Shown here in pieces: positions 1-10,376 of a stretch of DNA of 64,000 nucleotides. Under the pieces are notes generated by a model. It saw only the letters and a program-made list of their open reading frames with translations, searched no databases and was not told the origin of the DNA. Location: positions 135,739,001-135,803,000 of the forward strand of contig CM059582.1 of NCBI GenBank assembly GCA_030407085.1, read 5' to 3'. A program made the translations under genes and the position numbers. Origin of the DNA: Trichopria drosophilae. Its lineage: Eukaryota > Arthropoda > Insecta > Hymenoptera > Diapriidae. Numbering within the stretch: position 1 is the stretch's first letter; the number at the start of each line of letters is the position of its first letter.

Positions 1-582
1 ACCAATTCTAAGACATTTGCGACAAAGTTTCCAGAGTTTAGAGAAACTTTCCTTAAAATAAAAAATCTTAGAATTGGTTAAAGAATACTCTAACATTTTT
101 TTTCAGATTTTTTAAATGACTTTTTTCAACACCTCGATTTTTCAATTTTTTCAAAAATAAAAAATTGTGACAAAACATTCTGAAAAAAATGGAGGGTATT
201 CTTCGACTTATTCTAGAACATAATTATTCTTATAAAATTTTCTCTAAACTCCATAGTTTTAAAGAAACAAAAATGGTTAAATTTTGAAAAGGAATTTGTA
301 AATGTAGTGGCCATTTTGAAGTAATGAATAACAAGCTGATCTCGGTAAACAATAAAAAATTATGCCAATGAAATTTGATAATAACCTCAGTATGTATATC
401 AAAGAAGTAATAAGTAGTTGATTTATACAAATGATAATTTTAACTTGCTCCAAAGTAGCAAGAAATTATTAAAAGGTAATAAATTATCATTTGTTTAACA
501 GCTATTTGACCAAATATCAATCTGTATTTTCCCAAATCGGTTCATAAAGAGATACCAGCCTGAAATGTAATTTCTGCATACA
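1..582. other. AT-rich intergenic sequence
   Basis: Low-complexity A/T-rich sequence with no open frame of recognisable content on either strand. It is the left flank of the Gypsy provirus. I see no gene, RNA or repeat boundary in it. Confidence 0.5.
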
Positions 583-586
583 CATA
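583..586. repeat. Target-site duplication CATA (left)
   Basis: CATA directly precedes the left LTR and is repeated directly after the right LTR. The preceding six bases are CACATA, an alternating pyrimidine-purine string like the targets reported for errantiviruses. Confidence 0.85.
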
Positions 587-1223
587 TGTTACGTACGGAG
601 CGGTCGTGCGTAACAGGCGCGAAGGGGAAGAGGGGGGGGGGTGCGAATGACACAAAAGATATCCTAATAGTATATGTTTTATTAGGCGGTCCAGCACCCG
701 CGTCCCTTCGCGATCTCGTGTTACCTCGATTGCATTCGCGAACTTGTTGTTATTTTAATGGCACGCGAAGTCGAACACCGGAGCGCGTACTTACAATTTC
801 CGGCGTTTCGCTCGAAGTTAGTTACTACGAGTTTTTGCGGAACGAGCCGACGAAGTTACTCGTTCCGCAGCTACAAACTGTCTGTCTTGAGAGCCCACTT
901 CCTCGAGATCCGTCAATGTGTCCGTGGACGGATCGACGTCGTTCTCACACACCGTCAGCATTTCCTAGCCTGGGGACCTGCTGAATTTGTAGTTTTCACG
1001 AGCAGGCGACCGTCGTCGAGTCCTGCGAATTGCCGATTTCTGCAGGTTCCCAGCCGAAAAATGCTGATCGGTTCCTGAAATGCAGTTAGCCGAATTGTTC
1101 AGGAAAGGTCCCATGTCGTCACATGAGACCAGATGCGCGGCGTTACCTTACATTTAATCTGATACGTATAATTATTGGTAGCTATAAGGAATTTAGATGA
1201 TCTACGATCGACGAATCGTAACA
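587..1223 (-). repeat. Gypsy 3' LTR
   Basis: A 637-bp direct repeat of 8747-9380, with inverted termini TGTTAC/GTAACA. On the minus strand it is the 3' LTR. An AATAAA polyadenylation signal lies on the minus strand at 678-683. A homopurine stretch near 630-645 differs in length from the other LTR. The long open frames within it are conserved between the two LTR copies but are probably chance. Confidence 0.92.
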
Positions 1224-1234
1224 CCTCCTCCCTT
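1224..1234 (-). promoter_or_regulatory. Polypurine tract
   Basis: Read on the minus strand this is AAGGGAGGAGG, directly abutting the 3' LTR. That is the expected place and composition of the plus-strand primer for reverse transcription. Confidence 0.8.
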
Positions 1235-1302
1235 AAAAAAAATCGGCGGTCCTCCGCCGAAGGTTTAAGCGAAGCGCGATGGCAGATGAAGTGGGATCCG
1301 AT

Positions 1303-1401
1303 CCCACGCGTTACATTTTTTTTTTTTTTTTTGGTGTGTGGTTGTGTGTGTGTGTATGCATGTGTGACTGTATGTGAGTTCCGAACCCACGCGTTACATT
1401 T
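1303..1401 (-). repeat. Short poly(A)-tailed retro-insertion with 16-bp target duplication
   Basis: The 16-mer at 1303-1318 is repeated exactly at 1386-1401. Between them on the minus strand is about 50 bp, mostly a (CA)n-like stretch, ending in a poly(A) run (the T run at 1316-1332 on the plus strand). A poly(A) tail plus a 16-bp direct repeat is the signature of a LINE-mobilised insertion. It lies between env and the polypurine tract. Confidence 0.5.
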
Positions 1402-1456
1402 ATGTCGCACAGGTGCTGGCCATTTGTACAATATTTTTACAAAGATTCCTTAAAAT

Positions 1457-2413
1457 CTACGGTTCAACGAGTCGTACAACAGAGCTCGAGGAACCCTTCA
1501 CCGACGGACTCACAGTGTCTATATCCGTCATTTCGGGTAAGGGATCCCTGTCCGCGGACTGTACGTTCACTACACAGTCATTATCCGGAGTTTTACGAAA
1601 TGACACTGCCATTCCGCGTTTCTGTCGTTGCTGCCGGAACCACTTTCTCCCACGTAGGCATTTCCAATAGGCCATTACGAGTAAAATGGCTAAAATGCAA
1701 GAGGCCCCGCGGTATATTGTGGCTCCCTCTACTAGCGTTACTCGCTCCTTCATTCGTCTAGTCTTGGCGATCAGCCGAGCTCTGCTGACGAGGTCGCTGA
1801 ACTTGAGACTGGTCTCAAAGTCGTTGCTGGTGCGGGTGTCACCTAATCTTGCGTCCTCTTTGGTGATGATTTCACCTAGGTCTGCTAGCGTTACCAGACT
1901 TCCGTCAAGGAGTTTGGTGAGGTAAAGGCATCCGGGTCCTCGGTAATCCATTGTGATTTCGGATTCTATTACGCGCGAGGCCACGAGCGTGATTTTGTCC
2001 GTCTGTGCCTTGCAGCCCGACGCTAACTCCAGCAGACCTGTTCCGTTGAGAGATACGTAAGTATCTCCGCTTTTGCGACATTAGCGGAACGCGTCCGCTG
2101 ATAGTCGGACGTACTTGTGTTGATCGTTCGCTATGCCCGAGTATTGGGTGGAGGGTACGATGAATGCTGATCGTGACTAATTTCCGAAGTGCCGGGGGTT
2201 CGGCACGGAGTTGTGCTCGTAAATGGTGAACCGCGTATACGATACCAAGGGTATGTACAGGATGTAGATGATGGACGTCTTCCAGTATGCAATCTTGATC
2301 GTTGATACTTCCAGCAATGAGTCCAATGTGATCCGTGCCAAAGGAATCGGGAATTCGCATTCCGGGGTGAATTCGGCGATTTTTTCAACCTCCCGCGCAC
2401 CGCTCTCCTCCAC
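1457..2413 (-). pseudogene. env: Envelope-like glycoprotein remnant of the Gypsy element
   Basis: In two frames the minus strand encodes the C-terminal half of an insect retroelement envelope-like protein. The upstream piece (2177-2413) has the hydrophobic Tyr/Pro-rich stretch typical of this family. The downstream piece (1457-1984) has an extracellular-like region followed by one strong membrane-spanning segment (about residues 92-107) and a basic, Ser-rich cytoplasmic tail. Breaks seen: an in-frame stop at complement 2081-2083, a frame change between about 2084 and 2177, and loss of the N-terminal half where the inverted block begins. It therefore cannot give a full envelope. Its position between pol and the 3' LTR is as in errantiviruses. 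Assignment to the errantivirus/baculovirus-F-related family is an inference from pattern. Confidence 0.65.
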
Positions 2414-2418
2414 TCTCC

Positions 2419-2949
2419 GTGCACGAAACGCAATGCCAGAGAGGCGTGACGTCAGTCAAAGCTCCGCTGTTAAACTATCAGCAGTCGGAGCACTGTGCTG
2501 AACCACATGAAATTCTGATGAGAGACGAAGGAGTCGTAACTGACGGCAACTGCCTATTCGACTCCCTCATCAAGGTTCAGCAGCTGACAATGTCACCGGA
2601 CGATCTGAGTAGGCTTCTCCTGCTGCGAGGCAATTTTGACATTATTGCCGAACCCAGTCGAGCGCGCAACGTCTTACTCGCGCAGTATGAATACGGCGAT
2701 GACAATCATATCCGCCTATTCGCGCATCTCTACGGCGTAAATATCTGCGTTCATTATGATCATCGTGATGAACAAACCAGATATTTCCACGTGCGAGTCT
2801 CCGATAAAGCGAGATGGCATCACCTGCATCTCGAGAGACAGCACTATACGCCGTACCTAAGACAGAGTGACTCAGAGCACTTCCATCAGCCTCAAGGATC
2901 TCCGGATCCAGGGGGAGGCTCGTCCAAAAACACGCACTCGGAGCCATAG
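2419..2949 (+). pseudogene. OTU-like cysteine protease domain (inverted inside the Gypsy element)
   Basis: A 176-residue frame on the strand opposite to the surrounding provirus. Residues about 41-49 read TDGNCLFDS, the D-G-N-C-L-F active-site signature of OTU deubiquitinases, with Cys at residue 45. A His in the motif QHYTP (residue 142) sits where the OTU catalytic His is expected, and a hydrophobic GVNICVHY strand precedes it. OTU enzymes remove ubiquitin; a role in an LTR element would be protection or processing of element proteins, which is conjecture. It is followed by an acidic Ser/Pro linker, then the macro-like and integrase segments on the same strand. CpG-rich codon use matches gag and pol of this provirus. 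The true start is unclear, because upstream sequence belongs to env on the other strand. Confidence 0.6.
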
Positions 2950-3090
2950 GAAAGCGACGATGATAATTCTAAAGGAAGCGCACCGGAGAATCAGCCACTG
3001 CCCACATCGTCTGCAATCGAGACAGGGGCAAATAATTCCTCCGATTCGCCAGAAGCACCGGAAAATCATCCACTGCCGACATCGTCCACT

Positions 3091-3534
3091 GTGGCAGAGG
3101 CAACCAGTATCAGTGACTCACCAAACGAACAGCAGAATGCGCCCGAAAAAGGCGAACCGATCGTGAAATTTTCAAATCGTCATCTGACGAGTGAAAAGGG
3201 CAACGTCGCCTATTTTACGACGACCGACCGTCAGTTAGACAGCGAAGTTGGAAAGCTGCTTCGCGAAAAACGGCGCGTAAGCATCGAGCAATTATCTGCT
3301 CAAGACGCTCCAAAAATTGGCGAAATAATAGTAACCAACGTTGGAAAATATACGATGTTCGCGCTTCTAATCAAGCAATACATTGACGAAAGAGCATCCA
3401 TATCCGCAATAACGTCGTTTATTAAAGCGCTAAACGGGCACATTCTGATAGCTCAAATCAGCGCCATACATGTCGGGTATGACTTCGACATGATTCCCAA
3501 ACAAAAATGGCCGACTATTACTGAGCTTTTCTGA
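3091..3534 (+). pseudogene. Macro-domain-like segment (ADP-ribose-binding fold) of an LTR pol
   Basis: A 147-residue frame. The pattern GEIIVTNVGKYTMFALLIK, then about 45 residues on VGYDFDMIP and W.TI.ELF, resembles the second half of ADP-ribose glycohydrolase-type macro domains, where GD/GE-x-V, (Y/F)xLITK and a G-C-G-L-D/W motif occur in that order. The binding-loop glycines are poorly kept (VGYDFD in place of GCGLD), so the domain is probably degenerate in function. I recall related segments between RNase H and integrase in insect 412-type Gypsy elements. It continues into integrase about 40 bases downstream, after a frame change. Confidence 0.45.
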
Positions 3535-3539
3535 AAATG

Positions 3540-4010
3540 GATAAAATAGGTACAGAATAACAATCGTATTCTTCAATGATTCCTTGGCTGTACCAGCTGA
3601 CCGCGAGCGATATCTGTTAGTTAGAGAACATCATTGGTCTGCGAGTGGTGGCCATAAAGGAATTAAGAAAACATACCGCCGACTTTCACGCACCCATTAT
3701 TAGAGGAATATGAGAGCCGACGTGACCGAAGTAATCAACAGGTGTGGCATCTGTCAAGGCCAAAGACGGTACGAAACAAAACTAGACTACCTATGATCAT
3801 AACGGACACACCAGCAGATGCATTTGACAAGGTATCAATAGACATCTGGGGTCCAACAACGGTATCGGAATTGGGAAACAGGTTCGTCCTTACAATGCAG
3901 GACCCCTCCCCGATATTGCAGCCGAGACAATAGCAAAGGGAATCGCCAAACATCTCATCTGCAAATATGGCGCTCCGCGAGCACTCCTTACTGATCAGGG
4001 TAAAAAGTTC
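3540..4010 (+). pseudogene. Ty3/Gypsy integrase fragment (zinc-binding and partial catalytic core), inverted
   Basis: Spread over several frames on the plus strand are the integrase HHCC zinc-binding module (EHHWSASGGHKGIKKTYRR near 3627-3683, RCGICQG near 3750-3770) and the start of the catalytic core (first Asp in SIDIWGP near 3840; second Asp in LLTDQG near 3988-4005). The sequence stops matching right after the second Asp, so the third catalytic residue (Glu) and the C-terminal domain are missing. At least two frameshifts break it. The family style is that of 412/Mdg1-like Gypsy. The provirus has no other integrase, so this is probably its own, turned around. Confidence 0.7.
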
Positions 4011-4014
4011 GCGG

Positions 4015-4816
4015 TTCAATGCGACATTTTGTTTTTCGCGCTCTTTGCGCCGTCGCTCGGGCGTCCGTGATTTTTTCTTACGACGCCTTCTCCAGTCCTC
4101 GCTCATTTTTGAGCTCTCTGAATTTCCTTCGTCATCATCCAAGGGTTGAATGTTGATTTTTCCCCATAAGCGATGACTATATAATTTAATAATTATTTTT
4201 AATTTTGTTTAATAATTATTATTAATTATTTTTAATTTTGTTTAATAATTATTATTAATTATTTTTAATAATTTAATTATTATAATAAATTAATCATTTC
4301 CGTTCAGAATGGTTTTTCCTGTTGTCTAGGTGATTCACCTGTTATGTTATTTTCCGGGGAGGAAAGTTTTTTGTCCTCCATCCTGCTGACATTATCGGCA
4401 TCGAACGAAAATTCGCCCGTTTCGGGTATGATCATTCCGACCGGTAAAGTACCCATCCGATCTTCCCACCGAGTACGATAATCTTTAGTTGGATTATCTA
4501 TGAATTTGTCAATGTCTGACGCTAATTTCGGAGAACTGGCGGAATGTTCTGCAATGGAATCCGTGTCCATGATTGCCGTCGAATCTACGTGTGATTCGTT
4601 CGCCTCGTTCGGCGTAAAGGGGTGGTTTTTCGCGAGTATTCGCTCTTCGGTCCGTTGCGTATGCGACGCCGATGGCGTAGTCGATTTTATATATACTTTA
4701 CCCGACCGCGTTCTCTCGGGTTCAATGACCGTCTGTGGAGGTGATCGCGCGGCGGGATCAACTAATCGCCAACCCCAATATTTGCTTACGGACGACCCTT
4801 TCGGCTTCCGTTGCAA
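4015..4816 (-). pseudogene. Charged linker downstream of RNase H in Gypsy pol
   Basis: Two minus-strand frames (4304-4816 and the first part of 3735-4142) continue pol after RNase H. They are hydrophilic, rich in Ser, Thr, Glu and Arg, with an Arg/Lys-rich run (RRRRKKKSR) near 4075-4095. No domain is recognised. An AT-rich tandem repeat (4191-4270) interrupts the region. The minus-strand coding appearance ends at about 4015, where the inverted block begins. Confidence 0.4.
4191..4270. repeat. 33-bp AT-rich tandem repeat
   Basis: A 33-bp unit beginning AATTATTTTTAATTTTG recurs at 4191, 4224 and (partly) 4257. It is embedded in the pol linker and has pure A/T-rich composition unlike the surrounding coding sequence, so it arose after coding function was lost. 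Confidence 0.75.
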
Positions 4817-4838
4817 ATTTTTCTTGTTTTCCGACTTG

Positions 4839-6400
4839 TCAGTTATCTGCAGGATTTGCCGAACTCGAATCCGATCGTTTTCGAGTGTTGTATTGGTGGA
4901 ATCCCTTCTTTCTCTTGAACCCTCGTTCTACGGGTTTTTTCTTCCGTAAGGGTAGCACAGTCTTTACGACAGGGGGTTCGACGTCCTCCTTCTGATCGCT
5001 ACTGTCGATATAAATACCATCCGTCGGATTTCTCGACAATGCGTCCGCATTTGCATTTTCCTTTCCGGGCTTATACGTGGCTACGTAATCGTAGTCTTCC
5101 AGTTTATTGCGTAAACGATGAAGCCGAATTGTGAGGTTCTTCATCGTTTTCAGGTATTTTAAAGGTTCGTGATCACTATAGATCGTGAACTGGCGACCGT
5201 ATAGATATGGTCGGCATTGTTCTATACCAAAAACTACGGCGAGCATTTCCTTATCACACGTGGGGTATCGAACCTCTGCAGCTCGCAAGGTTCTGGAAGC
5301 ATAAGCTATCAGTCTCTCCTTCCCCTCTTCACCTTGCGACAGGACTGCACCTAGTGTGTACCCGGAGGCGTCCGTGTTCACAACGAAGGGCTGCTCGAAA
5401 TTTGGCAGTTGCAGGATCGGAGCCGAACACAGCCTTTCTTTTAATAATTTGAAGGCCGTGGTTTGTTCGTCCGTCCAATCAAAAGGAACCGTTTTTCTCA
5501 GCGGGAAAACTAACGGACTCGCGATCTTCGAGAAATCTTCCACGAATCGTCTGTAGTATTCGGCGAGGCCCAAAAACTGTTTGATTTGTTTTGGATTTTT
5601 GGGCTGTGGAAAGTTTTTAACGGCAAAGATCTTTTTTGGATCAGGTTTCACGGTGTTCTCGGAGATTATGTGTCCGAGATAGCTGGCCTTTTTCTGTAAG
5701 AATTTGCACTTTTGAGGCTCTATCGAAAGATTCGCTGTAGCTAGCCGTTTCATTAGTCTATCGAATTTCTTGAGATGTTCAAGTAAATTCTTTGCATAGA
5801 TGACAAGATCGTCTAAATAAACTAGCATTTCAGTGCCTTGCAGACCGGTTAAAACCAAATCCATAAGCCTCTGAAATGATCCAGGACCATTTTTAATGCC
5901 CATGGGCATTCGAACGTATTCGAAATGCCCGTTTATCGTAGAGAATGCCGTTTTGTGGGCATCTCTCTCGTCCATCATTATTTGATGGAATCCCGACTTC
6001 ATATCAAGCGTAGTAAAGTATTTCGCTCGGCTCAGCTGATCGAAAATATCAGCGATATTAGAGGTTGGGTAGGCATCGCCGATTGTCTTTTCGTTTAAAT
6101 CACGAAAGTCGATCGCGAGCCTCCACTTTTTCTCGCCATTCGGGCCTGCCTTCTTCGGCACAACCCAGGCGGGGGAGTTCGGCGAATTCGAGTGTCATAT
6201 GATTCCAGCGTTCAGCTGCTCTATTACAAGCCGCTGCATCTCCTGGTTCATCACAGGAGGGTGGCGAAATCGTTTCACACGCACCGGAATATCGTCGATG
6301 GTGTGTATTCTGTGTGAAAAGATTGACGTCGCCTTTAGCGGTTCACCAGGTAAATGGAAACTTCCTGCGATAAGTCACTTAAATCCATGAGCGCCAACAA
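4839..6400 (-). pseudogene. pol: Gypsy reverse transcriptase and RNase H
   Basis: Minus-strand pol. The open part (4839-6161, 440 aa) holds the RT palm, with the template-grip LAIDFRDLNEKT, the MPMGIKNGPGSFQRLM motif and the catalytic YLDD box at complement 5808-5819. RNase H follows (VVNTDASGYTLGAVLSQ, then YPTCDKEMLAVV, IYSDHEPLKYL and NANADALSR). The N-terminal end of RT lies upstream, cut by a TGA at complement 6195-6197, so the copy is inactive as it stands. It copies element RNA into DNA primed from the site at 8717-8735. The protease lies upstream; integrase should follow but is inverted at 3540-4010. Confidence 0.92.
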
Positions 6401-6602
6401 CTTCTCAGCTCGGGTGTTGTCGGGCTGTCGATGCTGCTTCGTTGCGCAGACTTTCGCGCGTCACGTCGTCGCTCGTTCCTGCTCGATTTCGGAACTCTGC
6501 TCGCTCTCGAAGTCGCAAGGCTCGAGATTTACTACGGGGATTTTTATGCGTACTGATTCCTCGTGGGTATTTACCGCTACTGCAATCGCGTATCCGTTAT
6601 AA

Positions 6603-7043
6603 TTATTGACGAGGACTCTGCAAATAAACTCCATCGATCGTGCCGATTTTTGGCAGCACTCTCGTCTTTACGTCGTTACCGATTTTTACGCGAATTACTT
6701 TCCTTGTGCGCGGGGGCAACTCAACAAATCGCGTGTCCGCCAAAGGCATTTTTCGATTGCCTAAATGGAACATTTCGTCCGCGTAATCGATTTTTACGAC
6801 GTTTTGTCGCAAAAAGGGATCGCCTAGAATCCCGTCCTCGGAGATGGGAAAATCGTCTGTAACGATTTGAGTTTCGATGACTAAATCATTGAAACTTATT
6901 TCTGCGCATCCGATAGTGCGCGTTATCCCCTCCCCGATTCCGCTCAATTCGTAATGAACGTCTAGGTCGGGAAACATGTCGTGTCTTAACTTAGATAATT
7001 TAATAATATTAATTTCCGCGCCGGTGTCTACTAAGAACGTCAA
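6603..7043 (-). pseudogene. Gypsy retropepsin (aspartic protease)
   Basis: The N-terminal region reads TFLVDTGAEINIIK, the D-T-G-A active site of a homodimeric retroviral-type protease. A later hydrophobic ILGDPFL motif corresponds to the second signature (ILG) of retropepsins. It would process Gag and Pol. It lies between gag and RT on the minus strand, and its frame starts just after a region overlapping the end of gag. Confidence 0.85.
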
Positions 7044-7066
7044 ATGTAAGTCCTGGTTGGAGATTT

Positions 7067-8287
7067 TTAGTCTGGGACATTGAGCGTAGTCAGCAGTCCC
7101 GAGACGGACCGCTGCTCGCTTCCTCTCAGAATATGCACCTTTCTGGGTGGATTCTGAGACTGGACATCCGGAACGCTTGGACCTCCAGTCGTAGCCCGAG
7201 CGCTTTTCGAGTTTAAATGTCCTCTAGAGCTGTCGATTCGATTTCGGTTTTTCCCTTGACGCGCGCTATTCTCGGGCTGACGAGCATTATGGTCGGACAC
7301 TGTTTTTTCGAATTGGGGCGTATTTCGATTCGCTGGCGACTTTTTCCCTGAGTCTTTTGAAGATCTTGCCGTAACGTGATACAGCCCTCGCGCGTGTGAC
7401 CGATTCGCTTACAATGAGTGCACTGTGTCTCATTGTATAATCGCGCCGGGCAGTCGTTTTCGTCGTGGCCCGACCTTTCGCAGTACGGACACGAGTCCGT
7501 ATTAGAATCGGAAAAACTGCACTCGTCTAGATAGCGAGTCTCGTTGCACGCAGTAACGACGCGTGCGAATGCGCGTCGTGGCGGTTCGGTACGGTGGTTT
7601 GGCTGGGTTTCGGTTGTCGTGGCATCTTTTGCGGAGAACTGGCGATCAAAGCTGATCGCGACCTCCGTGGCCTCTCCTAGCGTTTTCGGTCGCGCATTTT
7701 GGACTCTAAACTCCATCGATCCGCGCAACCCGATGACGAACTGCTTAAGGCACCCGTCCTCGATCTCTTTCGCGAGGGTATCACGACACTCCGCGGAAAA
7801 GTTAGTCGCGGCCGCGACTTCGGCCGCACACAGGTCCGTTACGCGATTTTCGAAATCTTCGACAGATTCCGCGGGTTTCTGGATCAAACCGGGAATTCTG
7901 CGGAGGAAAATGTGGGGGCTTTCGTGGCCTCCGTAGGTTTTGTTCAATTGAACCAAAAGCTCCTCGACGCTTCCAAGCTCGTCGAGTATTGGAACATATC
8001 GTTTCTCGATTAGGAGGAAATTGAAAAGCGGCTTGTTAGCGTCGGCTAGCAAAGTCAGCGCCCGTTCCCGATATCCGTAGAAATCGGGAATCGTAAAAAT
8101 TACGTCCTTTGAATTTTACGTGTCTTTGGAATTTTCGATCTGGGTCCTCAGTCCAATCTTCGGGAGAACCCGATCGGTTCGCGTTCGACAAGTCGGACGT
8201 GTTTGATTCGTTTCCGTACGAGTCACGGTTGCGATTCCTGATTTTATTAACCACGGGTGACCCGAGTACGTTGCGAGCCTTGCTCAT
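7067..8287 (-). pseudogene. gag: Gypsy Gag with two zinc knuckles
   Basis: Two overlapping minus-strand frames (8036-8287 and 7213-8052) together form Gag; the frame change near 8040-8050 is probably a mutation. The larger frame has a helical capsid-like region, then two CCHC nucleocapsid knuckles, CPYCERSGHDENDC and CTHCKRIGHTREGC, which bind element RNA. A further frame (7067-7300) continues toward the protease and could mark a gag-pol frame change. Gag would assemble the particle. Confidence 0.82.
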
Positions 8288-8716
8288 TCAATCGCGAAAG
8301 ATTTCTCACCTCGCGAAGATGCAGTGTACGCGGACAACGTTATAGCGCATAAATGCTATAAAATATACATATGTAGGGTGAACAATAAGTATGCACTGAG
8401 TGGAGAATGTAGCGACTTACCCTCGTGGATGTGGGTTGTTGGCCCCGACGACAACTATGACGTAGACTGCTGCCCACCAGATTGGCCAGGTAGTCATCCT
8501 TCTCTGAGATGCTTGTGGTGAGCTGCTAGCGTTGAATGATCCTAAAGGTCACTTGTATAGTCTTTTCACTTTGTCTTTTGAGTTTTTATTTTCGCACTTT
8601 TTTGTTTTCACTTACGCGAAGGTGATCCACGTCATGACGTGTGGATCCGAAGATCACGGGACGGGCTTAAAAGTTCAAAGTCTAAAAAAAAATTTCTTTT
8701 GCCCGAATACGCGCGT

Positions 8717-8735
8717 GATCCCACTTCTGCCACCA
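8717..8735 (-). promoter_or_regulatory. tRNA primer-binding site (probably tRNA-Leu)
   Basis: Read on the minus strand it begins TGGTGGCAGAAGTGGGA, 11 bases inside the 5' LTR. It is complementary to a tRNA 3' end in CCA. The closest match I know is the CCCACTTCTGACACCA end common in eukaryotic tRNA-Leu, with one mismatch; that assignment is from memory and not searched. Confidence 0.6.
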
Positions 8736-8746
8736 AAATATTTATA

Positions 8747-9380
8747 TGTTACGTACGGAGCGGTCGTGCGTAACAGGCGCGAAGGGGAAGAAAGGAGGTG
8801 CAAATGACACGAAAGATATTCTAATAGTATATGTTTTATTAGGCGGTCCAGCACCCGCGTCCCTTCGCGATCTCGTGTTACCTCGATTGCATTCGCGAAC
8901 TTGTTGTTATTTTAATGGCGCGCGAAGTCGAACACCGGAGCGCGTACTTACAATTTCCGGCGTTTCGCTCGAAGTTAGTTACTACGAGTTTTTGCGGAAC
9001 GAGCCGACGAAGTTACTCGTTCCGCAGCTACGAACTGTCTGTCTTGAGAGCCCACTTCCTCGAGATCCGTCAATGTGTCCGTGGACGGATCGACGTCGTT
9101 CTCACACACCGTCAGCATTTCCTAGCCTGGGGACCTGCTGAATTTGTAGTTTTCACGAGCAGGCGACCGTCGTCGATTCCTGCGAATTGCCGATTTCCGC
9201 TGCTTCCCAGCCAAAAAATGCTGATCGGTTCCTGAAATGCAGTTAGCCGAATTGTTCGGGAAAGGTCCCATGTCGTCACATGAGACCGGATGCGCGGCGT
9301 TACCTTACATTTAATCTGATACGTATAATTATTAGTAGCTATAAGCAATTTAGATGATCTACGATCGACGGATCGTAACA
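8747..9380 (-). repeat. Gypsy 5' LTR
   Basis: A 634-bp repeat, about 97% identical to 587-1223. On the minus strand it is the 5' LTR and should carry the promoter. The same AATAAA is present at complement 8835-8840. The end is fixed by terminal TGTTAC/GTAACA and the adjacent target duplication. Confidence 0.92.
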
Positions 9381-9384
9381 CATA
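9381..9384. repeat. Target-site duplication CATA (right)
   Basis: Second copy of the 4-bp duplication, immediately after the terminal GTAACA of the right LTR. A 4-bp duplication is normal for Ty3/Gypsy integrases. Confidence 0.85.
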
Positions 9385-10140
9385 AAACCGGCGCGTTTAC
9401 TCTAAAGTATCCTAATGTAAAAAAATTAATTCAATTAGATATGGGATCATTGAAATTCTTCAGTCTAGAATCTCAATTTTAGTGTCCAACGTCGAACTCT
9501 AACCTAACAAATTTTCTTATTTCAATTTTGAATAATTTAAATTCAATTTGCATATTACGGTCGTATAATAATTAAACAATACCTGGGAAAATTTGTTTCT
9601 GAAATAACATATACAGGAGATAGTGCAAGATTCCTAATAGTACACATTTTTATCAATTAAGTGTAGGTAATTCAAATTCACTAAAGAAATGCGCATTTCG
9701 GTTCGTTCAATACTTCCAAAAAAAACAGAAAAAAGCTGGATTTAATAAACACATATTTATGTAACTTATTTTCTATTATTAACTTATTTATGCAACTCGC
9801 ACTTCCATTGTTTCATTCGTTTAATAATAGTGCCATCTGCTCCGGAATTTTTTATTGGTAAATAATAAGAAAATTAGTGAAAGGGCTCAAAACTAAGTAA
9901 TTCACTGCGTGAAATGTTTGTTAGTTTCAATTCAATTTATAATCTTCATTTTTTAATCGTTCAAAAATAATCATAAACGCCATTGTAATGTTTTTGATCT
10001 AAAATTAGGAGAAGTAATGAAAAATTCTTAATTCACTAATGTTGTTACTTTAAATTCAATTTATATTCTTCCTTTTTTAATCGTTTAAAAATAATCACAA
10101 AGGCTATTCTAATTTTGGTTGATCTAAAGTTAAGAGAAAT
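9385..10140. repeat. AT-rich dispersed repeat with an internal ~120-bp duplication
   Basis: No coding sequence. Two adjacent diverged units (about 9927-10020 and 10049-10141) share the order 'TTCAATTTATA-TCTTC', 'TTTTTTAATCGTT-AAAATAATCA', 'GATCTAAA'. A related copy lies at 15240-15390, including GTGAAAGGGCT and GTGTGAAATGTTT. The type of repeat is unknown. Confidence 0.5.
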
Positions 10141-10376
10141 CATTGTGCGCGTGAGCCTCGAAACGATCGGTTCGTCTATTAATAGCTACGACTATTTTAC
10201 ATTTCTGCTTTCCTGGACCGGCTGGTGTTGTGCTGTACATGAATTTTCTGTTTCAGTGTACTTGTGCAATCATCGCTGTATCGTCCATTTGTTTTTCGGA
10301 CTGTTTTTTGCCACGTCGACTATTTTTGACGTCACTTATTTTTCCGATTCGCATTCTGACTCTTCGATTAAGCAGG

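Larger units (their letters stand above)
587..9380 (-). mobile_element. Complete Ty3/Gypsy (errantivirus-like) LTR retrotransposon
   Basis: An 8.8-kb provirus on the minus strand. It is bounded by two LTRs (587-1223 and 8747-9380) that both begin TGTTAC and end GTAACA, and flanked by the 4-bp direct repeat CATA (583-586 and 9381-9384). On the minus strand the order is 5' LTR, primer-binding site, gag (two CCHC knuckles), protease, RT/RNase H, a linker, then an env remnant and polypurine tract before the 3' LTR. The integrase is not where it should be: an integrase with OTU-like and macro-like domains lies between linker and env on the opposite strand (about 2440-4010). The LTRs differ at roughly 20 positions by eye (about 97% identical), which fits an old copy with broken frames. 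An env with a membrane anchor suggests the errantivirus group of Ty3/Gypsy. Confidence 0.93.

Noticed and set aside
586..1078. Two overlapping plus-strand frames repeated at 8746-9235
   Set aside because: They lie in the two LTRs, so their similarity is explained by LTR duplication; the products have no family resemblance and run against the element's direction.
1333..1378. CRISPR-like or satellite array
   Set aside because: Only a degenerate GT microsatellite inside a retro-inserted fragment; no spacer-repeat structure anywhere in the window.
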